Shown here: piece after piece, positions 7,031 to 12,126 of the stretch | How the letters are laid out: every line of letters starts with the position of its first letter | Position numbering within the stretch: position 1 is the first letter of the stretch | Assembly (NCBI GenBank): GCA_947443815.1 | Contig: CANEXR010000057.1 | Location: 1 to 12,126 of the forward strand | From: Flavobacteriaceae bacterium | GTDB lineage: Bacteria > Bacteroidota > Bacteroidia > Flavobacteriales > Flavobacteriaceae | Direction of reading: 5' to 3' | Length of the DNA stretch: 12,126 bases | The notes under the pieces: generated by a model | What the model was told of the DNA's origin: nothing | Database searches by the model: none | What the model saw: only the letters and a program-made list of their open reading frames with translations | Made by a program: the position numbers and the translations under genes

Positions 7031-9439
7031 ATGATAAAAGAAAAAACCAATGCTGCATTGACGTTTGAAGATTTCAAAACCGAAGTCTTAAATGACTACA
7101 AAATTGCTATAACAAGCAGAGAATGTAGCCTATTAGGACGAAAGGAAGTGTTAACTGGGAAGGCAAAATTTGGGATTTTTGGCGATGGTAAAGAAGTACC
7201 ACAATTAGCCATGGCAAAATCATTTAAGAATGGAGATTTCCGTTCTGGTTATTATCGCGACCAAACTTTCATGATGGCAATAGGACAATTGACAGTTCAG
7301 CAATTTTTTGCTGGATTGTATGGTCATACAGATATTGAGCAAGAGCCAATGTCAGCAGGAAGGCAAATGGGAGGTCATTTTGTAACCCATAGCTTAAATA
7401 ATGACGGAACTTGGAAAGATTTAACCAAACAAAAAAATTCAAGTGCTGATATATCTCCAACAGCTGCACAAATGCCAAGATTGTTGGGACTTGCACAAGC
7501 ATCAAAAATATACAGACAAGTTCGTGGAATAACTAATGCTTCCAATTTTTCTGAGCAAGGAAACGAAATTGCATGGGGAACAATTGGAAATGCAAGTACT
7601 TCGGAAGGATTATTTTTTGAAACCATAAATGCTGCCGGGGTGCTACAAGTTCCTCTAGTGATGAGTGTTTGGGATGATGAATACGGGATTTCTGTTCATG
7701 CCAAATACCAAACTACTAAAGAAAGTATCTCTGCAATTTTAAAAGGATATCAAAGAGAAGAAGGTACAAATGGGTTTGAAATTCTTACTGTAAAAGGATG
7801 GGATTATGTTGATTTAATAGCTACCTATGAAAAAGCAGCCAAGATTGCTCGTGAAAACCATGTTCCTGTTTTAATTCATGTGAACCAATTGACACAACCT
7901 CAGGGACATTCTAGTTCAGGTTCTCATGAAAGATATAAAAATGCCGCTCGACTTGCCTGGGAAAAAGATTTTGATTGCATCCGTCAGATGAAATTATGGA
8001 TGATTGCCATCAATATTGCCTCGCCAGAAGAGTTAGAAGAAATTGATTTAACAACAAAAAAAGAAGTTCTTGAGGCTAAAAAAGCAGCTTGGAAAGCATT
8101 TATAGATCCAATTGTTGAGGAACAAAAAGAATTAATTGTTTTACTGGAAAAAATAGCGCTTACGAGTAATCATAAAGATAAAATTCTACAATTTACAGTT
8201 GGATTAAAAAGTATAAAAGACCCATTAAAAAAAGAAATTCTTGTTACAGCACGAAAAGTATTGCGATTACTCGTTACCGAAAATGGAAAAAAGGAACTGT
8301 CTGATTGGATAAGTACCTATACTAAAAAAACACAACAAAAATTCAGTAGCAACCTGTTTTCGGAATCAGAAACAAATGTGTTTTCTGTAAAAAAAGTGCT
8401 ACCTGAATATGCAGAAAATTCAAAAGAAGATACAGATGGTCGCATGATATTGCGCGATAACTTTGATGCACTCTTTACTAAATATCCTGAAACACTTGTT
8501 TTTGGAGAAGATGCTGGTAACATTGGTGATGTAAACCAAGGTTTAGAGGGAATGCAAGAAAAATATGGAGAACTTCGTGTTGCCGATGTAGGCATTCGTG
8601 AAGCTACCATATTAGGACAAGGAATTGGAATGGCTTTGAGAGGCCTTCGCCCTATTGCTGAAATTCAATATTTAGATTACCTATTATATGCCATTCAAAT
8701 CATGAGTGATGATTTGGCAACTTTGCAATATCGAACTGTTGGGAAACAAAAAGCACCACTGATTATACGTACTAGAGGCCATCGTTTGGAAGGCATTTGG
8801 CATTCAGGATCTCCAATGGGAATGATTATTAACGCCATAAGAGGAATTCATGTTTTGGTACCTAGAAACATGACTCAAGCCGCAGGATTTTATAATACTT
8901 TGTTGCAAGCAGATGAACCTGCTTTAGTTATCGAATGTTTGAATGGATATCGATTAAAAGAAAAAATGCCATTGAATTATGGTGAGTTCAAAACCCCTAT
9001 AGGAGTTGTTGAAACTTTAAAGGAAGGAACGGATATCACGCTTGTCTCCTATGGTTCTACATTGCGTTTGGTGCAACAAGCTGCTATCGAACTTGCTGAA
9101 ATTGGTATAGATTGTGAAATAATTGATTTACAAGCTTTGCTCCCATTTGATATTCATCAAGATATTGTAAAAAGTATTGCAAAAACCAATCGATTATTAA
9201 TCATTGATGAGGATGTTCCTGGTGGCGCTTCTGCCTATATATTGCAGCAAATCATCGAACAAGAAGATGCTTATATGCACTTAGACAGCAAACCACAAAC
9301 GCTAACTGCTAAAGCACATAGACCCGCTTATGGTACTGATGGAGATTATTTTTCAAAACCGTCTACAGAGGATATTTTTGAAAAAGTATATGCTATGATG
9401 AGTGAAGTGAACCCTTCAAAATTTCCAGATTTATATTAA
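7031..9439 (+). CDS. Fused alpha/beta E1 subunit of a 2-oxoacid dehydrogenase complex (probably branched-chain 2-oxoacid type)
   Basis: This thiamine-diphosphate enzyme would decarboxylate a 2-oxoacid and pass the acyl group to a lipoyl E2. One 802-residue chain holds both halves. E1-alpha spans about 15-325, with YYRD at 74-77, GRQMGGHF at 110-117 (like GRQMPxHY of branched-chain E1-alpha) and the cofactor region 184-222. E1-beta spans about 470-795, with FGEDAG at 491-496, VGIREATILGQGIGMAL at 520-536 containing the cofactor-contacting Glu524, PIAEIQYLDY at 541-550 and HRLEGIWHSGSPMG at 584-597. A charged helical linker of about 140 residues joins them. In the cofactor motif the usual GDG or GEG is GNA (186-188) and the usual NNG is DDE (215-217), an apparent exchange of acidic and amide metal ligands. 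The branched-chain assignment rests on the GRQM motif and the general similarity. No E2 or E3 gene is in the window; the partner enzyme must be encoded elsewhere. Confidence 0.88.
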   Translation: MIKEKTNAALTFEDFKTEVLNDYKIAITSRECSLLGRKEVLTGKAKFGIFGDGKEVPQLAMAKSFKNGDFRSGYYRDQTFMMAIGQLTVQQFFAGLYGHTDIEQEPMSAGRQMGGHFVTHSLNNDGTWKDLTKQKNSSADISPTAAQMPRLLGLAQASKIYRQVRGITNASNFSEQGNEIAWGTIGNASTSEGLFFETINAAGVLQVPLVMSVWDDEYGISVHAKYQTTKESISAILKGYQREEGTNGFEILTVKGWDYVDLIATYEKAAKIARENHVPVLIHVNQLTQPQGHSSSGSHERYKNAARLAWEKDFDCIRQMKLWMIAINIASPEELEEIDLTTKKEVLEAKKAAWKAFIDPIVEEQKELIVLLEKIALTSNHKDKILQFTVGLKSIKDPLKKEILVTARKVLRLLVTENGKKELSDWISTYTKKTQQKFSSNLFSESETNVFSVKKVLPEYAENSKEDTDGRMILRDNFDALFTKYPETLVFGEDAGNIGDVNQGLEGMQEKYGELRVADVGIREATILGQGIGMALRGLRPIAEIQYLDYLLYAIQIMSDDLATLQYRTVGKQKAPLIIRTRGHRLEGIWHSGSPMGMIINAIRGIHVLVPRNMTQAAGFYNTLLQADEPALVIECLNGYRLKEKMPLNYGEFKTPIGVVETLKEGTDITLVSYGSTLRLVQQAAIELAEIGIDCEIIDLQALLPFDIHQDIVKSIAKTNRLLIIDEDVPGGASAYILQQIIEQEDAYMHLDSKPQTLTAKAHRPAYGTDGDYFSKPSTEDIFEKVYAMMSEVNPSKFPDLY

Positions 9440-9456
9440 AATTCCATTTATATATT

Positions 9457-9490
9457 AAAAGGATGCCGTAGTTTACTGCATCCTTTTTTT
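9457..9490 (+). terminator. Intrinsic terminator after the E1 gene
   Basis: AAAAGGATGC (9457-9466) pairs perfectly with GCATCCTTTT (9478-9487). Inside, GTA/TAC can extend the stem past a C·T mismatch around a GTT loop. The right arm runs into seven T residues (9484-9490). It begins 18 bases after the E1 stop codon. Confidence 0.9.
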
Positions 9491-9566
9491 ATGCAAATAA
9501 ATTACATCTAATTAATTGATTTTCAATTATTATCACAATTAAAAGTTATAATCCCATTACTAATTA

Positions 9567-9596
9567 TTGGTATTTGCATTTTTATTTTTAAATTTA
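9567..9596 (+). promoter_or_regulatory. Possible promoter of the M23/lipoprotein pair
   Basis: TTG at 9567-9569 and TAAATTTA at 9589-9596 are separated by 19 bases and approximate the Bacteroidetes -33 / TAnnTTTG -7 arrangement, with one mismatch (final G to A). A start near 9602 would leave a leader of about 17 bases. The region is very AT-rich, so chance matches are likely. Confidence 0.3.
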
Positions 9597-9618
9597 AACA
9601 ACAAAAAATTAAATACTA

Positions 9619-10296
9619 ATGAGTGATTTAGAATTGCTTTTGAAAACTATTAAAGATGTAAAAGTAATCGATCAATCTATTGGTTATAGCGAGTATATAC
9701 CATTAGATTTATCGGTTTCAAATATAGAATTATCAAAATTAGACTTGGATAATGCCGATGTTTTTGAAAATTATATTGAAAATCAATTGGCTCAAAACAA
9801 GGCAAAAGTGGGGTACGGGGGCTATAATGAAGAGCGAAATTTATACAAAAGAAGTACCGTTTTTAATGACTCCAAAACCGAAGAACGCAACATTCATATT
9901 GGTTTGGATTTATGGATAAAAGCTGGAACAAAGCTACTGGCTGCAGTTGATGGCAAAGTTCACAGCTTTAAAAACAACACTGATTTAGGCGATTATGGCC
10001 CAACGATTATTTTAGAACATACTATCGAAAACCAAATTTTCTATACTTTATATGGTCATTTATCGTTAGAAAGTATTGATAAACTTGAAATTGGAACTTT
10101 TTTTTCAAAAGGGCAGCAACTTGCCACTTTAGGAGATGCATCAGTAAATGGAAATTATGCACCTCATTTGCATTTTCAAATTATAAAAGATATCGAAGGC
10201 AATTTTGGTGATTACCCAGGAGTTTGCAGTAAAAGCAAAAAAGCTTTTTATTTTGAAAATTGCCCCAATCCAAACCTATTATTAAAAATAAAATGA
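9619..10296 (+). CDS. M23 (LytM-type) metallopeptidase domain protein without signal peptide
   Basis: M23 enzymes are zinc endopeptidases that usually cut peptidoglycan cross-bridges. The 225-residue protein has the full set of M23 residues: His93 and Asp97 in HIGLD, His147 in YGHLS, and His183 and His185 in HLHF. The core lies at about 90-190. The flanks are unusual: GGYNEERNLYKRSTVF at 67-82 and the tail DYPGVC to CPNPNLLL (198-222) recall the M23 module found between an APH-type kinase domain and a class III aminotransferase in some large proteobacterial proteins, here free-standing; that comparison is from memory. No signal peptide or membrane segment is visible, so it appears cytoplasmic or exported by an unrecognised route. 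Its TGA overlaps the ATG of the next gene (ATGA 10293-10296), so the two are probably translated together. Confidence 0.85.
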   Translation: MSDLELLLKTIKDVKVIDQSIGYSEYIPLDLSVSNIELSKLDLDNADVFENYIENQLAQNKAKVGYGGYNEERNLYKRSTVFNDSKTEERNIHIGLDLWIKAGTKLLAAVDGKVHSFKNNTDLGDYGPTIILEHTIENQIFYTLYGHLSLESIDKLEIGTFFSKGQQLATLGDASVNGNYAPHLHFQIIKDIEGNFGDYPGVCSKSKKAFYFENCPNPNLLLKIK

Positions 10297-10778
10297 AAAA
10301 ATTAGGCCTTCTTGTATTGCTCACACTATTGATTGGTTGTAAATCCAAAACAGTAGTGCATGCTCCTGAAGAAGTGATTCCTAAAAAACTTGAAATAGAA
10401 AAATTAGCTCTTGCTGATGTCAGTGATATTAAGAAAGCAAAAGCTTACGAAATGGGAAAACGAGTCTTAATAACTTGTAATACTTCTAAATTCAAGCCTT
10501 TTAACGAAAGTGAAGCAACAGCTACGGTTATCAAAAACACAACTTTGGCACGCTTATCTAAGACCTGCGCTAGATTTCGTCAATATTATGGTGAGTTTAA
10601 AGATATTGAATTAGCAGAAATTTATAGAGACCCATTTCAAAACTATACTGTTTTTAGATACAAAGCATTGTACTCTAAAAAAATAGCGAACAAAGAACTT
10701 CGGGTTTTTATGAATGATGAGGATAAAGTAGCCGCAATAAAATCACTTGATTGGGCTGATACTTTTCTATTAAAATAA
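10293..10778 (+). CDS. Small lipoprotein of unknown function
   Basis: The start is ATG 10293, not the in-frame TTG at 10260: from 10293 the protein begins with a textbook lipoprotein signal (MKK, hydrophobic core, lipobox LIGC with lipidated Cys16), and the ATGA overlap with the M23 gene fits translational coupling. The mature part is about 145 residues: a charged segment, then a globular domain at about 45-161 with a helix followed by strands (YTVFRYKALYSKK and ELRVFMNDEDKVAAIKSLDW). A helix followed by a curved sheet ending in 'mNxedKVaaIksldW' resembles cystatin/NTF2-like folds such as DUF3887, but I do not recognise the family firmly. Residues after Cys16 (KSKTVV) are not an acidic surface-export signal, so a periplasm-facing anchor is more likely. 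It presumably works with the M23 protein. Confidence 0.8.
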   Translation: MKKLGLLVLLTLLIGCKSKTVVHAPEEVIPKKLEIEKLALADVSDIKKAKAYEMGKRVLITCNTSKFKPFNESEATATVIKNTTLARLSKTCARFRQYYGEFKDIELAEIYRDPFQNYTVFRYKALYSKKIANKELRVFMNDEDKVAAIKSLDWADTFLLK

Positions 10779-11168
10779 TTTATGAAATCTTTGATAGTGA
10801 CTTTCTATCATAATTATCACCAAATTTCAATTTAAATATAAATAGTTTTTTTATAGATTTTTTTATTTTTTAAAGAAATAACTTACAAATAAATAAAAAA
10901 TAACATGTTCTTTTTAAAAAATAAAAAAATACAAATATCTTGTTAAGCCCCATCAATAAAAGAAAATTACAGATTTAATTACACCTGAATTTAAAATATG
11001 TGAATTATATAACTCTTTTGCAGCAGTAAATAGGCTTTCGGTTACAAAAGAGGTTACCTTGTATGTATATTTTATTTTGACACCTAAAAACGACTCTTTT
11101 TCTAAAAGGTTCTTTTTCTTTTTTACCTCCAAATAATTTGCTTTTTTTTTAATTCTAAAAAACACAAT
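10779..11168 (+). other. 390-base AT-rich spacer before the AraC-type gene
   Basis: No convincing gene is present. Near the left edge TGATAG (10792-10797) and CTATCA (10805-10810) form a 6-bp hairpin without a T run, possibly a weak end signal for the lipoprotein transcript. Bases about 10811-10945 are almost only A and T. From about 10960 composition becomes more mixed and both strands are open: a + frame from 10960 to TAA at 11134-11136 with no ATG, and a - frame from 11165 to 10953. GGTTAC occurs twice (11040-11045 and 11052-11057), 12 bases apart. TAAAAAA at 11156-11162 probably serves as ribosome binding site for the TTG start at 11169. No exact TAnnTTTG box was found. Confidence 0.5.
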
Positions 11169-11735
11169 TTGAAATTATACATAAAATACATGGTCAGCAA
11201 CCGATGCAAAATTGCGGTTAAAGAAGAATTAAAAAAATTGGGGCTCCATTTTATTCTGGTAGAATTAGGTGAGGTTGAGATTATGGAAAACATAAGCTTT
11301 GATCAAAGAGAACAGCTCAAAAAATCACTTTTGGATTCAGGTCTTGAATTGATGAATGACAAAAAAGCAATGTTAATTGAAAAAATAAAAAATGTAATTG
11401 TTGAAATGGTTCACCATTCTGATTCTGTTATAAAAATTAATTTTTCAGATTATTTACATGAAAAATTGCAGCATGATTACACGTATTTATCCAATTTGTT
11501 TTCGGAAGTACAAGGAACTACTATAGAGCAATTTATTATTTCACACAAAACAGAACGCATCAAAGAATTAATTATTTATGGTGAACTGAATATTACAGAA
11601 ATTGCATGGAAAATGGGATATAGTAGTGTAGCACATTTATCGAGTCAATTCAAAAAAGTCACTGGGCTCTCCCCTTCTCATTTTAAACAAATGAAAGACA
11701 AACGAAGAAGCCCAATAGAAGAAATTGGAAATTAA
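11169..11735 (+). CDS. Short AraC-family transcriptional regulator with an N-terminal ferredoxin-like (HMA-type) domain
   Basis: The C-terminal two-thirds is an AraC/XylS DNA-binding domain (about 90-178). The first helix-turn-helix covers YTYLSNLFSEVQG (104-116) and the second NITEIAWKMGYSSVAHLSSQ (141-160), followed by the conserved FKKVTGLSPSHFK (161-173). The first 62 residues have no cupin; they read as strand-helix-strand-strand-helix (KLYIKYMVS; RCKIAVKEELKKLGL; FILVELGEVEIM; SFDQREQLKKSLLDSGLEL), like heavy-metal-associated domains, but with only Cys13 of the usual CxxC. The TTG at 11169 is preferred over ATG 11190 because the first strand (KLYIKYM) would otherwise be lost and an A-rich TAAAAAA lies 6 bases upstream of it. 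A CHASE3 sensor gene begins 68 bases downstream on the same strand, suggesting a joint signalling role. The effector is unknown. Confidence 0.85.
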   Translation: MKLYIKYMVSNRCKIAVKEELKKLGLHFILVELGEVEIMENISFDQREQLKKSLLDSGLELMNDKKAMLIEKIKNVIVEMVHHSDSVIKINFSDYLHEKLQHDYTYLSNLFSEVQGTTIEQFIISHKTERIKELIIYGELNITEIAWKMGYSSVAHLSSQFKKVTGLSPSHFKQMKDKRRSPIEEIGN

Positions 11736-11803
11736 ACTTCAAATGCTATTCTAATACATTTCTACAATTCAAGAATTTTAAACCCGAATACTACACGCTA
11801 TTT

Positions 11804-12126
11804 ATGATGAATACCTTAGAAAAAAAAATAAATATTTTTTATTTTCTTAGCATAATTACACTAGCATCTATATTGATGTTTTTTTATTATAATAATGAAA
11901 AAGTAAAATCGACAAACACATTAGTGGACCATAGTAATGAGGTTCGGATGATGAATGACGGAGTACTTATTGATATTTTAAATATTGAAACAGGAACAAG
12001 AGGTTATGTTATAACTGGCAAAGAAATATTTTTGGCTCCTTATATTAAATCTGCCAATAAGATTAATAAAAACTTAGCATTACTAGAAAGTTTATCCAAA
12101 GAAAATCCAAGTCAACTTATTCGAAT
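11804..12126 (+). CDS. N-terminus of a CHASE3-domain membrane sensor, probably a histidine kinase (3' truncated)
   Basis: An open frame from ATG 11804 (or ATG 11807) continues through 107 codons to the window edge. After a short polar start, residues about 10-29 form a transmembrane helix (FYFLSIITLASILMFFYY). The following extracytoplasmic part matches the CHASE3 sensor domain: LVDHSNEVRMMNDGVL, then LIDILNIETGTRGYVITGKE with the typical ExxTRGY core, then FLAPYIKSANKIN. CHASE3 proteins sense an unidentified periplasmic signal and normally continue into a second membrane helix and a HAMP, PAS or histidine kinase module; that part is beyond the window, so kinase identity is inferred. The 68-base gap to the AraC-type gene shows no terminator, so the two may be co-transcribed. 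Confidence 0.85.
   Translation, partial: MMNTLEKKINIFYFLSIITLASILMFFYYNNEKVKSTNTLVDHSNEVRMMNDGVLIDILNIETGTRGYVITGKEIFLAPYIKSANKINKNLALLESLSKENPSQLIR

Noticed and set aside
7269..8610. Minus-strand frames opposite the E1 gene (7269-7505, 7375-7626, 8317-8610)
   Set aside because: They are fully inside the conserved E1 coding sequence on the other strand, overlap each other, and have no family signature.
10260..10292. TTG start 11 codons upstream of the lipoprotein ATG
   Set aside because: It would put polar residues ahead of a clean lipoprotein signal peptide and lengthen the overlap with the M23 gene; ATG 10293 gives an ATGA coupling and a normal N-terminus.
10953..11165. Minus-strand 70-codon frame in the spacer before the AraC gene
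   Set aside because: It starts almost at the AraC start codon, begins with a lysine-rich low-complexity stretch from A/T runs, and matches no family I know; I keep only the general note that this region is open on both strands.
1..12126. Search for CRISPR arrays, insertion sequences, toxin-antitoxin pairs or a defence island
   Set aside because: No repeated spacers, transposase motifs, terminal inverted repeats or defence-gene signatures were seen; the genes read as ordinary chromosomal content.

Overview
The window looks like a stretch of chromosome from a Flavobacteriaceae member, probably Flavobacterium or a close relative. The evidence is strongly AT-rich DNA, Bacteroidetes-type TAnnTTTG -7 promoter boxes ahead of two genes, weak A-rich ribosome binding sites, two long genes that start at TTG, a structured RNA resembling the Flavo-1 motif, and family-specific protein features (a fused 2-oxoacid dehydrogenase E1 and an M1-like protein with an outer-membrane barrel).

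Layout from left to right, all genes on the + strand: (1) the 3' end of a small probable helix-turn-helix protein with a terminator on its stop codon; (2) uvrA, the DNA-damage recognition ATPase of nucleotide excision repair; (3) a Flavo-1-like RNA in the gap after uvrA; (4) a LOG/TIGR00730 family Rossmann protein; (5) a 942-residue secreted protein with an M1-peptidase-like front half that has lost the zinc motif and a C-terminal half that looks like an outer-membrane beta-barrel; (6) a fused E1 alpha/beta 2-oxoacid dehydrogenase; (7) a two-gene unit coupled by an ATGA overlap, an M23-type peptidase domain protein without signal peptide followed by a small lipoprotein; (8) a 390-base very AT-rich spacer; (9) a short AraC-type regulator with an unusual N-terminal domain; (10) the start of a CHASE3-domain membrane sensor, cut by the window end.

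Most of the window is ordinary chromosomal housekeeping and envelope genes as separate transcription units, separated by intrinsic terminators after the first fragment, the barrel protein and the E1 gene. The pairs most likely to work together are the M23 protein with its lipoprotein and the AraC regulator with the CHASE3 sensor. I found no CRISPR array, insertion sequence, tRNA, rRNA or recognisable defence system. The points most worth a second look are the RNA between uvrA and the LOG gene, the zinc-less M1-like barrel protein, the N-terminal domain of the AraC regulator, and exchanged metal-ligand residues in the E1 enzyme.
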